From positions 31,526 through 95,525 of the forward strand of contig NZ_FMZA01000014.1 in the NCBI RefSeq assembly GCF_900102685.1: a stretch of DNA of 64,000 bases. Reading direction: 5' to 3'. Shown here piece after piece: positions 43,405-52,756 of the stretch. How positions within the stretch are numbered: position 1 is the first letter of the stretch; each line of letters begins with the position of its first letter. A program made the translations under genes and the position numbers. The notes beneath the pieces were generated by a model. It did not search any database and was not told the DNA's origin. It worked only from the letters and a program-made list of their open reading frames with translations. The stretch is from Melghirimyces thermohalophilus. GTDB taxonomy: Bacteria > Bacillota > Bacilli > Thermoactinomycetales > DSM-45169.

Positions 43405-43448
43405 GGGACATCCTGGGTTCGTCTCCCCGGGATGTCTCATTTATTTTT
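43405..43448 (+). terminator. Intrinsic terminator after the immunity gene
   Basis: GGACATCCTGGG and CCCGGGATGTC form a stem, followed by TCATTTATTTTT. Confidence 0.7.
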
Positions 43449-43503
43449 ATGATGTTCATCTAGAAAGCCCAAAATATCTCTCCACACGCATGTAGAGACA
43501 AAA

Positions 43504-43631
43504 AAAGAAGTTCCGGGCATCAGAATGACGGTTTGGCGGAACAACCATTACCTAACGGAGAAATGGTTTTGGATGTTGCCAAGAAGAGAAATATTTTAAT
43601 CTGAGACCAGAATGGTCAAGTTCTGCACTAA
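43504..43631 (+). pseudogene. Second copy of the toxin C-terminal tip, decayed
   Basis: SSGHQNDGLAEQPLPNGEMV, then LDVAKKRNILI, stop, DQNGQVLH repeats the end of the intact toxin (GSGHQNDGLAGLDINPEGEM ... ITIRDEKGNILN). An internal deletion of about 20 codons and an in-frame TGA are visible. The nucleotide match is also close around CATCA(A/G)AATGACGGTTTGGC. This is an orphan tip cassette of a polymorphic toxin. Confidence 0.7.
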
Positions 43632-43646
43632 AGGAGTAGAAACATC

Positions 43647-43724
43647 ATGAACATAACGTTTTTTGAACATTGGGGAGCGTATTGGAAAGAAGGGATTACT
43701 TACAGGCTTCCCCGACAAATTTAA
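43647..43724 (+). pseudogene. Truncated immunity gene of the orphan tip
   Basis: ATG 43647 follows AAAGGAG. The 25-residue product MNITFFEHWGAYWKEGITYR resembles the first residues of the intact immunity protein at 42907 (MIAEFYESWRG) and then ends. It follows the decayed toxin tip in the same order as the intact pair. Confidence 0.55.
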
Positions 43725-44038
43725 ATAGCAGGAGGTTCAAAATGACCAACCAAACCAACGAATGGCTTTCACGCACGTGTTTCACGTGTTTTTCGTTTGG
43801 AGTTGAGCGAAGCAGGGCAACCCCTTGCTGGTCCGTTTCCCGTTCTTGCTGTATAAACGAACCGGATGCCACCCGTTGACTTCCATGTCAGGCCCTCACT
43901 GATAATATTCACGTAAAACAACCCCAAAACTCCCTATTTAGCGAAATTTCGGGGTTACGGACTAATATAAGTGTTCTCATTTTCGAGGTGTTACATAACC
44001 CTCTAATTTCCTCACTTGATAACCTCCTCTTTCATTGA
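43725..44038. other. Intergenic region without a supported gene
   Basis: A frame at 43742-43879 has GGAGG upstream but encodes cysteine- and arginine-rich text without a recognisable domain. No RNA gene was seen. Confidence 0.3.
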
Positions 44039-44040
44039 AA

Positions 44041-44071
44041 TGGAGCGATGCTCATCGCGAGCACCGCTCCA
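44041..44071 (-). terminator. Intrinsic terminator of the membrane-anchored protein gene
   Basis: GGAGCGGTGCTC and GAGCATCGCTCC pair with one mismatch on the minus strand; ATTTC follows. Confidence 0.6.
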
Positions 44072-44083
44072 TCATCCACTCAT

Positions 44084-44674
44084 TTACATTTGAAATGACT
44101 GGGTCACCTGGTCAATAGAATAGGTAAAGGTTCCCTTGTGCCTCCGATTCTGCTGATCCCTCACCCGAACCATAATCGTGGCCATACCCTCAAACCCCCG
44201 CTGACTCAGTTCCTGTGATAGATTATGCAGGTTAAAGGTTAATTCAGTGGTTTGGCCGGGTTCAATGCGGGTTTGGTAGCCTTCTTGAGGGGTGACACCA
44301 ATGGTTTTTCGGTCTCTGTGTTTTTGTGCCATCTCCTCAAAGGCCATCTTCCAAGTGATCCACAAGGGGACAAACCGCTCCCGCTTAACCAGGCGGGGAA
44401 AGAGTTCTTTCCAATCATGCCAGCGATCCTTCACTTCTTCCCAGCGAAAGGGAGTCGACACATCGGCACCGCCGATATCGACGGGAAAGGATCCCGTGTT
44501 TAACACCGTCACTTTCAGCACGGGAACGGGGATCGGGCTGGCTTTCTCCTGTTTGCACATGATCTTAAGACGGGGCTTGCTGAGATGAAGCGCGACCCGT
44601 GCCGCATAAAAGACCGCCGCACCGGTCACCCACACCCCGACCGCCCCAAATCCAGTCCACCAAAAATCAGACAT
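44084..44674 (-). CDS. Membrane-anchored protein of unknown function in the defence island
   Basis: This 196-residue protein has one N-terminal membrane helix (DFWWTGFGAVGVWVTGAAVF) and then a soluble domain that looks like a beta-sandwich (VPVLKVTVLNTGSFPVDIGG, later PGQTTELTFNLHNLSQEL and ATIMVRVRDQQNRRHKGTFT). Similar short anchored proteins of unknown role occur next to many mobile or defence genes. The start at 44674 follows GGAGGGG. It lies 136 bp after the helicase gene on the same strand, with a short hairpin between. I do not recognise a named family. Confidence 0.65.
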   Translation of the reverse strand: MSDFWWTGFGAVGVWVTGAAVFYAARVALHLSKPRLKIMCKQEKASPIPVPVLKVTVLNTGSFPVDIGGADVSTPFRWEEVKDRWHDWKELFPRLVKRERFVPLWITWKMAFEEMAQKHRDRKTIGVTPQEGYQTRIEPGQTTELTFNLHNLSQELSQRGFEGMATIMVRVRDQQNRRHKGTFTYSIDQVTQSFQM

Positions 44675-44691
44675 ATTTCCCCTCCACAAAA

Positions 44692-44709
44692 CAGCAGGAT
44701 CTCCTGCTG
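44692..44709 (-). terminator. Short hairpin between helicase and membrane-protein genes
   Basis: CAGCAGGA and TCCTGCTG form a perfect 8-bp stem, and TTTTG follows on the minus strand. It is either a weak terminator or a processing site. Confidence 0.45.
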
Positions 44710-44810
44710 ACCGGATTTAGCTGAAGCATGTTTTTATACGTCCGACAACTACAGAAATTTCGTTGTCTACTCCCTGATTTCCTCCCCGGATGGATCGATC
44801 CATAAAAATT

Positions 44811-47800
44811 TTACTTGAATATGTTCATGATGTTTGCAGCCGTTTGTCCGGTCGCGTTCAATCCATCAAAAAGAGGTTGCCATCTGCGGAGCCGCTGCAA
44901 CAGGCGATCCATCTTTTTGTATTCCTTTTTTTCCTTCGATTGTTTCAGCGCTTTTAATAGTTGCAGGATCTCCTCTTTCTCCTTTTCAGAAACTTGACGA
45001 ACTTGGCTCATCTCTTTGCGAAGATCCTCAATCAACTGGCTGCTCAACTCCGCTCCTTCATTCACCTGGAGTGTGGAGTGGTCAGTCGCTATGTTCACAT
45101 TTCCACCATTATTGTTATTGATAATGGTCACGTTTTTCTCCACCTTTTTATTTGTTTTCACCCGCCCCTTCATCCGGGACACCATTTCCTCAATCGTTGG
45201 TTCCGGAACCTGGGCCAGGTGTTCGGGTAACGGTTGGAGGCGCTCTTTCAGCTTGCCCGAGGGTTGTTGCGGGGACCGGCCAAAAATACTCATGTCCCCA
45301 AAGACGATAAACGATTCCTTCGCCCGGGAGACGGCCACATTTAACAAATAGCGAGTGGTGTCGTAAAACAGGGTTTTCTGCTTTACGTCCTCTCCCCCAT
45401 AAGTGGCGGAAAAGATAACGATATCCTTCTCCGCCCCCTGCAAGGCGTGAACGGTGTTGATCGTCAATCCGTCGATGCCGTATTCCTTTTTCAGATAGCG
45501 GCTGATGAGACGGGCCTGTTTGCGGAAAGGACTGACCACTGCTACGACGTCTTTCAACCGGCGATTACCTTTGGTCCATTTTTCACTCATGTGGTGGATC
45601 CACCAGGCGATGGTGGCGGCTTCCTGGTGGTTTTCCCAACTGCCGTCTTTTTGTTCCGCCATCCCCTCCACATGAAAGGATCCCAGCCGCGGCAAATCGC
45701 CGTAGGGCGCTTTATCGGGTGCGGGATTTTTTCGCTTAGGACGAAGACGCCCGTGATAACACAGATCATTGCAATATTGGATGATGTCCTTTACACACCG
45801 ATGGTGCTCGGTCAGTAACATCCCGCCCATATTTTCGTATTTCCGATAGCGGCTCACCTGTTGGGCGATTTTCATCACGCTGCCGGTGGAAACGGCCCGC
45901 CCGCTTTGACTGAAGGATTCAAAATCCGCTTCCTCCCGCAACAACCCGTAGGCTTTGAGATTGGCCCGATCCACCGGCGGATGGACACGGGGAATCGGCT
46001 GCAACTGCTCCGTATCCCCCACCACCAACGCCCGTTTGGCCAGGGAAAAAGCCGGTGCCGCCTGTTCCGGCGTGATCTGTCCCGCCTCATCGATCACCAA
46101 TAGGTCTGCAAACTGATACAGATATTCCCTTGGTTTCCGAAAACGGCGGAAGTAGTTGGGGACAGACAGCGTAGTGACCACAAAACAAGGCGTCAGTTTG
46201 GCATAACGCCTCCACCGCTCTTCTTCCGATTCTTCAGCAGGATTCGGCTCTGCGCGGAGCTCCTCCAGCCACCGGGCTTCCCAGTAGTGGGTAGCCAACA
46301 GGAATGCTTGGTAGCGCCAGCGGGTGTCCAGCTTCTTAAAAAAGCCCTCTTTCCCTTTCTCCTGACTCCACGCCTCATCCAGCTCCTGCAACCGGTCTCG
46401 CAGCTGCTTCCAATCGCTCAACTGTTGGTGGTGGCGGTCATGTTCCTGTTTGGCCTCAGCTTCCTTCTGCGATAGGACCGCTTTGACATCGGCATCTTTA
46501 TAGGATACAAATGCTTCGTCGATCCCTTTTTTACGTAGAAAAGATTCATTGGCTGGCCCTTGTAAGGGACGGAACAACCGCTGCCACCAGGATCGTCCAT
46601 TCACATGATCCAGCCATTCGGTGTAAACCTTCTCCCAAAATTCCTTTTGGGAACGGGATGCTTCTTCCTTAGGGGTCCTCTCAGCAATCGCCTGTTCCAA
46701 CTTCTCCTGGGAGCCAAACTCCTCTTGCAAACGTTGCCATAGTTGCAGCCACTCATAATAATCGAACGACCGGCCCTTCACCTTTTCTGAGACGCGGACC
46801 AGCTCTCGGTGCAATCGTTGTTTTGCCTGGCGGAGATCGCCGATGGGCTCCCCGAAATAATCTGTGCATTGTTGCAAAAAGAAGTCGACCTTTTCCTGAA
46901 GATTCCCCGCTTCCAAATCCGGAAGAAAACCGACAAACTCATATCGGCGATAGGTCTTATTGTACCGACACAAAATAGAGGGGTACTGACCGCTGAGCTC
47001 CTTATACTTATTCTTGGAAGCACAGAAGAGCCCATAGCTGTTCACCTTAGGAATCCAGCGGGAAGCCAATGAGGTCAATGCCTCGTCCTTCGGTTTCTGC
47101 CCCGCCGCCTTTTGGAAACTGTCCAGAATGTTTAATACCGCTGTATTATTGCTGGAAGAGGCGATGATCACAGGGGGTTCCGATTCCTCCAAGGCCCGCT
47201 CGATCCATAGAGAGGAGACCACACTTTGGATCATGGTCGTCTTGCCGGTGCCGGGAGGTCCATTCACCCCGAGGATCTCCCCCTCCTCTAGGGCAAAGAA
47301 ATGGTGAAGGGCTTCCCGCTGGGATGGGGTCAGCGGATGTTCATCCCCCATCTGCCCCACATGCCGGGGCCCATACTTGAAGTGATCGGCCCGAGCCATC
47401 TCCTGCCCACTTCGTCCTGATCCGGTAAAGCTGGTTAATAAGGGGGGCAACGTTTTCTGTTTGCACAGGTCCTCATAACAGGGAGTAACATGAAGATAGG
47501 CACCGCTGGTCACCTTCCCAAACCACACCGCCGATTGATTCATCTTAGAGAAACCTTTCCGTTCAATGCGGTCGGGATTTTTTCCGCTGACCTTTTTAAA
47601 CAGCTGCCACGCATCCTGCCACACCATCTCCCATGTGCCTTCCCCTGGGTGAGGATACTTTTCCCGATACTCCTCCGCCGCAGCCGCTTGTCCCAGGTAG
47701 TAACCATCCTGTTCCGTCGGCTCCAAGTATTTGCGCGGAATAAAGGGGGGACAATCTTTTTGCGGCTCTAGCGAACCGTCTTCCTCCAGCCGGGCCGGAA

Positions 47801-48065
47801 TGATCAACGGAAAAAAGTGAGCCTCCGTATCGTCCTTTCTCTTTTGCTTCAAAGGAAAAGGGCAGATCATGAGATCCAAAGCCCCTTGCTGCCCGTCCGC
47901 TTTTTTCTCCACCTTCTCAAAGGAAGAAGGAGACAGCTCTCCGGCCTTGATCTCCGCCTGCTCCACGTAATTGATATCTTGTATATCCTCTTCTTTAAAA
48001 TCCAACCGATTACCATCTTCCACACTCTGCCGCCAATACCCCAACACCCGTTGACTCTGTTCCAA
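44811..48065 (-). CDS. Superfamily 1 (Upf1/Dna2-like) helicase, 1084 residues, probable defence protein
   Basis: Motif I is GPPGTGKT (residues 269-276), motif II is VIDEAGQ (657-663), motif III VVGDTEQLQP (681-690), motif V TVHALQGAEKDIV (871-883) and motif VI NVAVSRAKESF (909-919). A 380-residue insertion with coiled-coil character separates motifs I and II. Residues 1-250 are of unknown fold. The tail carries an asparagine-rich INNNNGGNVNIATDHS segment (982-997) and a charged coiled coil. It starts with TTG at 48065 behind GGGGGAGGG. It lies between a broken SUKH gene and a membrane protein, next to a type I restriction system. A role in phage defence is inferred. Confidence 0.8.
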   Translation of the reverse strand: MEQSQRVLGYWRQSVEDGNRLDFKEEDIQDINYVEQAEIKAGELSPSSFEKVEKKADGQQGALDLMICPFPLKQKRKDDTEAHFFPLIIPARLEEDGSLEPQKDCPPFIPRKYLEPTEQDGYYLGQAAAAEEYREKYPHPGEGTWEMVWQDAWQLFKKVSGKNPDRIERKGFSKMNQSAVWFGKVTSGAYLHVTPCYEDLCKQKTLPPLLTSFTGSGRSGQEMARADHFKYGPRHVGQMGDEHPLTPSQREALHHFFALEEGEILGVNGPPGTGKTTMIQSVVSSLWIERALEESEPPVIIASSSNNTAVLNILDSFQKAAGQKPKDEALTSLASRWIPKVNSYGLFCASKNKYKELSGQYPSILCRYNKTYRRYEFVGFLPDLEAGNLQEKVDFFLQQCTDYFGEPIGDLRQAKQRLHRELVRVSEKVKGRSFDYYEWLQLWQRLQEEFGSQEKLEQAIAERTPKEEASRSQKEFWEKVYTEWLDHVNGRSWWQRLFRPLQGPANESFLRKKGIDEAFVSYKDADVKAVLSQKEAEAKQEHDRHHQQLSDWKQLRDRLQELDEAWSQEKGKEGFFKKLDTRWRYQAFLLATHYWEARWLEELRAEPNPAEESEEERWRRYAKLTPCFVVTTLSVPNYFRRFRKPREYLYQFADLLVIDEAGQITPEQAAPAFSLAKRALVVGDTEQLQPIPRVHPPVDRANLKAYGLLREEADFESFSQSGRAVSTGSVMKIAQQVSRYRKYENMGGMLLTEHHRCVKDIIQYCNDLCYHGRLRPKRKNPAPDKAPYGDLPRLGSFHVEGMAEQKDGSWENHQEAATIAWWIHHMSEKWTKGNRRLKDVVAVVSPFRKQARLISRYLKKEYGIDGLTINTVHALQGAEKDIVIFSATYGGEDVKQKTLFYDTTRYLLNVAVSRAKESFIVFGDMSIFGRSPQQPSGKLKERLQPLPEHLAQVPEPTIEEMVSRMKGRVKTNKKVEKNVTIINNNNGGNVNIATDHSTLQVNEGAELSSQLIEDLRKEMSQVRQVSEKEKEEILQLLKALKQSKEKKEYKKMDRLLQRLRRWQPLFDGLNATGQTAANIMNIFK

Positions 48066-48133
48066 GGCCCTCCCCCTTTATAAAATCATTGCACGTTAAC
48101 AATAATTATAATAGTTCGCCAACATGATTTCTA

Positions 48134-48590
48134 TTAATCTTTTGTAACTATTTTCTTGCATGCTAAAGATAGGTGATGAAGGTTATAAACGATCACCCAG
48201 GTAGGAATAAGCTCTTCGACAGAAAAACAGTCCAATGACTGGCTCAAAGTTTTAGCCTCGCAAATGGGGCTTATAGCCGTCTTGCGACTGGGCTTTTCAT
48301 GATCCCAAAATACAATGGATGGCTTTTCGTCATCTTGTCGGTAATCAAAACAGATGTAGTTACCAAACGGATCGCTGGCTATTGGGAAAACGTTGTCAAG
48401 AAGCGATCTTTTATTGCATCGTAGTTCCGCAAAATATAATGCGGTTGGTTTGGATCATAACTTAGTAAGCGATCAAATACAGCCCCTTTTTTTGTTTCAA
48501 AATCATAAACGGACCTATTAAGCATATGTGATAAAAACCCCTCTTCCGGTACTGTTTCCACAGCTGGAAAAGGGGGATGAGCTGAACCAT
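48134..48590 (-). pseudogene. SMI1/KNR4 (SUKH) immunity protein, frameshifted
   Basis: Two frames complement each other. The upstream one reads VYDFETKKGAVFDRLLSYDP then QPHYILRNYDAIK. After a one-base loss in the A-run at 48409-48412 the other continues SLLDNVFPIASDPFGNYICF, then DYRQDDEKPSIVFWDHE, the SUKH core. The N-terminal 40 or so residues are also missing. SUKH proteins are immunity proteins against nuclease toxins. No partner toxin is adjacent, so it is an orphan immunity remnant between hsd and helicase genes. Confidence 0.7.
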
Positions 48591-48690
48591 CACGGCGTTA
48601 AACTCCGCTTGCGGTTATTCAAGATAAAATCACCTCTATCGTTGAATAGTGAAATATCCGATCTAACCCTTCCTAAAAATTGTTTGTTGG

Positions 48691-48725
48691 GGAGTATGGG
48701 GTTGTTCTCACAACCCATACTCCCC
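48691..48725 (-). terminator. Hairpin overlapping the stop codon of the metalloprotease gene
   Basis: GGAGTATGGG and CCCATACTCC form a stem around TTGTTCTCACAA. The stem includes the last codons of the M48-like gene and is followed, on the minus strand, by AACAAACAATTTTTAGG. It likely terminates the hsd operon. Confidence 0.65.
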
Positions 48726-49424
48726 GCCATTTTCCGCTAACCATTGTTTTCGCCTTACATAATCCGGCATGGCACGGTCCAGGTGCTCCCAGAATTGCGG
48801 TGTATGGTGGGGTTGGTGAAGGTGGGCCAGTTCATGGGCGACGACGTATTCCACGATGGAAGCCGGGAGAAGGATGGTGCGCCAGTGGAAATTGAGGTTT
48901 CCCGAAGCCCCACAGGAGCCCCAGCGATAGCCCAAATCCATGACGCGAACCTCCGTTGGCTGCACCCCTAAGCGATATTTCCAGAGATCCACCTTTCGCT
49001 GCAGCCAAGGGTGAGCATGCTCCCGGTACCATCGAATAAAATGTTCCCGTCCCCGGTGGACCTCGTCCCGGCGAAGTTCAAAGTAACCCCGGTGAAGCCG
49101 GAGAGTGGGACGTTTTTTCCCGTTTTGGTCGACGGGATCCACCAACTGAAGGCGGTAACTTCGTCCCAGATAAAAGAATCCCTCTCCATCCACAAACTCC
49201 TTGGCCGGTCGGGGTTTGAAGAGAAGTTCTTTTTTAGCCAGCTTGGTGTAAATCCACTCCCTTTTTTCCTCCACCACTTCACGCAACAAATGATCCGGGG
49301 TATTCTCAGGAGCAGATAGGATCAGGGTACCATCCCGCTCCACCGTAATACCGACGGTCTTTCGCGCTTTGCTGCGACGGAGGGAAAACTGAAGGTCTTC
49401 CACAACCAAAGATGTTTCCTTCAT
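48708..49424 (-). CDS. YgjP/SprT-like zinc metalloprotease linked to the type I R-M operon
   Basis: This 238-residue protein has the zinc-binding signature VVAHELAHLHQPHHTPQFWE (residues 189-208), an HExxH motif with a following HH, and VMDLGYRWGSCGASGNLNFH, as in the YgjP-like M48-related family (DUF45). Its ATG overlaps the hsdR stop by 4 bp. Such proteases often accompany hsdR and may control the restriction subunit or act on DNA-protein complexes; neither is shown here. It is the last gene of the hsd operon. Confidence 0.83.
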   Translation of the reverse strand: MKETSLVVEDLQFSLRRSKARKTVGITVERDGTLILSAPENTPDHLLREVVEEKREWIYTKLAKKELLFKPRPAKEFVDGEGFFYLGRSYRLQLVDPVDQNGKKRPTLRLHRGYFELRRDEVHRGREHFIRWYREHAHPWLQRKVDLWKYRLGVQPTEVRVMDLGYRWGSCGASGNLNFHWRTILLPASIVEYVVAHELAHLHQPHHTPQFWEHLDRAMPDYVRRKQWLAENGGEYGL

Positions 49425-52400
49425 GATGTTAGACTCCCATGGCGGTTTTTCGCCAATTGTAACACATCGCAGGCGATTTTCTCCTGCAGTTCGAAGGGCA
49501 CCGCATCCTCCTCATCCAATTTGTCCACCACCCATCCCCGAAGAGATTCCTGCGCCTGTTCATTCCGCCAGAAATCCACCGCCCGAATCTCCTGGCGGAT
49601 ATGATCGACCATTTCCACCGTGATTCGGATCAATTTCTCCCGTTCCGGCCCGTCGAGATTTCGCTTTTCCTTTCCGAGGCCTTCCAACAGCAAGTCAAAG
49701 AAAGGCACCTGAGTACGGGGATCGAGGCCATCATCCTCCTCTTCTTCCCGCCGACCTTGACGGAATTCCCGCGTATACTCGCGAAGGGCCGACTCCAATT
49801 GCTCCCAGTCGTCTTCAAACCGCTTCAGGATCTCTTCCAACTTTTCGCTAAGCTTCTTGTAATAAACCGGGTCTTCATCAAAACGCTTGCGAATCTCGTA
49901 GCGGGCGGCATGCTCCATTTCCGATGCCTTGGCCCGGCTGGAGGTATGACCGTCGACCACTCTTTCAAAATCCGCATCCAAGATGGAAATGGGCTCAATT
50001 TTCAACTGTACGTCGGTGGCGGTGATGTGATCGTCGATCAATTTCCTCACTTTTTCCCCGGAGCCGATCAGATTGAGCTGTTCATCCCGGTAGCGATTGT
50101 GGGCGTTTTTATGAATAAATCCTAGGATTTTGGCATCCCGGGTGTAGGTGAGTGCTTCCGGGCGGGGCATGACGATATCAAGGCTTTGGAGGAACTGCTT
50201 CAGTTTAACGGTGAAATCGGCCCGTATTTTCACATCTCGGAGCAGATGAACACAGTCATCAATTTGCTCAATAGAACCGATTCCCCTGGAGAGAAAAACA
50301 TCCAACACCCGCCGGTGGCGGTCACGTAGAGTGGGGAGTTCATCTCGCCAATGGGTGAGCGCGCCTTGCACATCGTCGTTGCTGTAGACCTCAAGAGCTT
50401 CCTTCAAGTGGTTTCCCACCCCGCAATAATCCACCACAAATCCGTATTTCTTGTCCGGGTAGGTCCGGTTCACCCGAGCAATCGCCTGCAGGAGATTATG
50501 ACCCTCCAGGGATCGATCCAGATAAAGAACCTGTTCCAAGGGAGCATCAAAACCGGTGAGTAGCATGCTGTTGACGATCAAGAAAGCCAGAGGATCTCGC
50601 TTGTCGGGATCGGAATGGACCAAGGGCTTTTTGAACCGTTTCACCCGATTATCCTGCTTGCCCTTGTCCGTCCATTCCTTCCAACTTTCGGGGTCTTTGT
50701 CCTTTCCGGTATTGTGCGGAGAGATAACGGCGGCGAATTCCAGCTCCCGGATTAAATCCCGGTGCCGATAGGCCGTCAACAAATATCGGTCTTCCAGCGG
50801 CAGCTTCATGGCCTCTTCATCGTCCACATCCGGCGGTTCAAAACCTACTAACCGATCCAGGAGTGCCTGACGCGCATCCAAAAACGCTTGATGATACCGT
50901 ACCGCCGCCCGCCGGCTGGAAGCGACCACCTGCGCCTTAAACCGATTGGGCAAAATGTTCAGGATATAGTGACGCAGCATACTCTCCGCTTTTTTGTGAA
51001 TCATCTGTTTTGCTTCCAAGACATTTCCCTTGGTGGCGTACTTTTTCTTCAAGGTTTCCAGTTCTTCGGGGGTGCGATCCCGAAACATATCTTCAAACAG
51101 ATCATCCAGTTCCCGGTCGTCTTCCACCTTCGCGGAAGTGGTTCGTCCCTCATACAAAATTTTAACCGTGGCCCCGTCGGCTTCCGCCTGCTGAATCGTG
51201 TAGCGGTCGATGTAGTCCCCGAAGATATCACGAGTTTTCTTCCGATCTCCAATCATGATCGGCGTCCCGGTAAAACCGATTTTAGCGCAATTGGGCAGCG
51301 CATACGTCAGGTTGGCGTGAAGGGCGCTGGACTGAGAACGATGGGCTTCATCCACCAGGACCACGATTTCCTCGGAATCGTTTAACTTCTCCATCGGTTT
51401 CTTCACCTTGGACGTTCGGGAATCTTCTCCGTATGACGCCCTCGACTCGGCCGTTCTTTCTCCGACTGCCGATTGCGTTTTATTGAGCCGTTCATAGAGA
51501 AAGTCTTTCGATTGATCCTCCTTTTCCTGGTACTTCTGAATCATGGTGAAGACCAAGTCGGAGCCTTTTTGTCGAAGCAATCGTTTCAGTTCAGTGATAT
51601 TCCTTGCTTTGCGAACCGTCTCTCCGGTAAGGGACGCCGTCTCGGACAACTGCTTCTCTAGATCTCGCCGATCAGTAACAAAGATTACCTTGAACCGGCG
51701 CAATTTGGGCAAGGTTCGCATTTTGCGCACCAGAAACACCATGGTCAGACTTTTCCCGGAACCCTGGGTATGCCAGATGATCCCGCCCCGTTGATCCGCC
51801 ACTCCGTGTTCCCGCAAGGTCTGTCCTTCGGATAGGCGGCGGATCGCTTCGTGGACAGCCCGGTACTGTTGATAACGGGCAACAACCTTGATCGTGCGGG
51901 AACCGGACTGGGAAAAGAGGGTAAAGTTGCGGACAAGATCCAAGAGATGCTCTTTTCGGAGCATGCCGGCCACCAGCACTTGCTGGCCGGACAACCGCTT
52001 CACCCCCAATTCCTCCGCCACCCGGGATTGGGGAACGGGGCTGGTGTCCTTCCATTCCAGATAGTGTTCAGGCAAGGCCCCGATGGTCCCCACCCGGGCT
52101 TTCTCCCAGAAGGTGGCGATCATGAATTGGTTGTAGTGAAAGAGACGCTCCACTCCTTCGCCCCCCTCCACCCACTCCCGTTGGTTGGAGTAGGAGAGGA
52201 GCTGTTCGATGGCGGCCGCCATCGGCTCATTGGCTGAGGGGCTTTTGCACTCCACCACGATCAGGGGGATGCCGTTCACAAACAGGACCAGATCGGGAAT
52301 GATATAATGACGGCTTCCGGGGGGATCCACTCGAAACTGGTTGATCACCAGGAAGTCGTTGTTTTCCGGATGTTGAAAGTCGATAAAGTGGACCGTCTCA

Positions 52401-52756
52401 TCCTTTCCCCCGTGAAGGTCGGGATCCCCCTCCACTTCTGTTCCTTTCAAGAGCAGATCCAGCGCCCGTTGATTAGCCTCCATCAACCGATGCTCCCCGA
52501 GACGTTCCAGGGCGCTGAAAGCCTGGTTCACCCGAGCACCATCCAACCATTCCCGACCATTCTCCTGGTTGATCCGGCGCAGAGCAGCCTTCACCCGCCC
52601 CTCCAAGAGCACTTCCCGGAAATTTTTGCGTTCGGTCTGGTAAGGGTCCCGGGTGTTTCCCTCGATCCACTGCCAGCCCATTTGGATCAACTGATCAATG
52701 AAGGGCTTCTCTACTTTGGTGTATTCGTTGGGATCCAAGCGGGTGGTATGGGTCAC
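49421..52756 (-). CDS. hsdR: Type I restriction enzyme, R subunit
   Basis: This 1111-residue protein is full length. The N-terminal PD-(D/E)xK nuclease is seen as PDLVLF with VVECKSP (Asp155, Glu169, Lys171). The SF2 motor follows: Walker A HTQGSGKSLTM (residues 329-339), the DEAH box VLVDEAHRSQSS, and KIGFTGTPI. The C-terminal helical region binds the methylase. HsdR translocates and cuts unmethylated DNA after recognition by the HsdM-HsdS core. It starts with GTG overlapping the hsdS stop by 4 bp, so the operon is tightly coupled. Confidence 0.95.
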   Translation of the reverse strand: MTHTTRLDPNEYTKVEKPFIDQLIQMGWQWIEGNTRDPYQTERKNFREVLLEGRVKAALRRINQENGREWLDGARVNQAFSALERLGEHRLMEANQRALDLLLKGTEVEGDPDLHGGKDETVHFIDFQHPENNDFLVINQFRVDPPGSRHYIIPDLVLFVNGIPLIVVECKSPSANEPMAAAIEQLLSYSNQREWVEGGEGVERLFHYNQFMIATFWEKARVGTIGALPEHYLEWKDTSPVPQSRVAEELGVKRLSGQQVLVAGMLRKEHLLDLVRNFTLFSQSGSRTIKVVARYQQYRAVHEAIRRLSEGQTLREHGVADQRGGIIWHTQGSGKSLTMVFLVRKMRTLPKLRRFKVIFVTDRRDLEKQLSETASLTGETVRKARNITELKRLLRQKGSDLVFTMIQKYQEKEDQSKDFLYERLNKTQSAVGERTAESRASYGEDSRTSKVKKPMEKLNDSEEIVVLVDEAHRSQSSALHANLTYALPNCAKIGFTGTPIMIGDRKKTRDIFGDYIDRYTIQQAEADGATVKILYEGRTTSAKVEDDRELDDLFEDMFRDRTPEELETLKKKYATKGNVLEAKQMIHKKAESMLRHYILNILPNRFKAQVVASSRRAAVRYHQAFLDARQALLDRLVGFEPPDVDDEEAMKLPLEDRYLLTAYRHRDLIRELEFAAVISPHNTGKDKDPESWKEWTDKGKQDNRVKRFKKPLVHSDPDKRDPLAFLIVNSMLLTGFDAPLEQVLYLDRSLEGHNLLQAIARVNRTYPDKKYGFVVDYCGVGNHLKEALEVYSNDDVQGALTHWRDELPTLRDRHRRVLDVFLSRGIGSIEQIDDCVHLLRDVKIRADFTVKLKQFLQSLDIVMPRPEALTYTRDAKILGFIHKNAHNRYRDEQLNLIGSGEKVRKLIDDHITATDVQLKIEPISILDADFERVVDGHTSSRAKASEMEHAARYEIRKRFDEDPVYYKKLSEKLEEILKRFEDDWEQLESALREYTREFRQGRREEEEDDGLDPRTQVPFFDLLLEGLGKEKRNLDGPEREKLIRITVEMVDHIRQEIRAVDFWRNEQAQESLRGWVVDKLDEEDAVPFELQEKIACDVLQLAKNRHGSLTS

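Noticed and set aside
43742..43879. Short Cys/Arg-rich ORF with GGAGG upstream
   Set aside because: No domain, contains a CACGTG-type palindrome rather than protein-like periodicity, and follows decayed cassettes.
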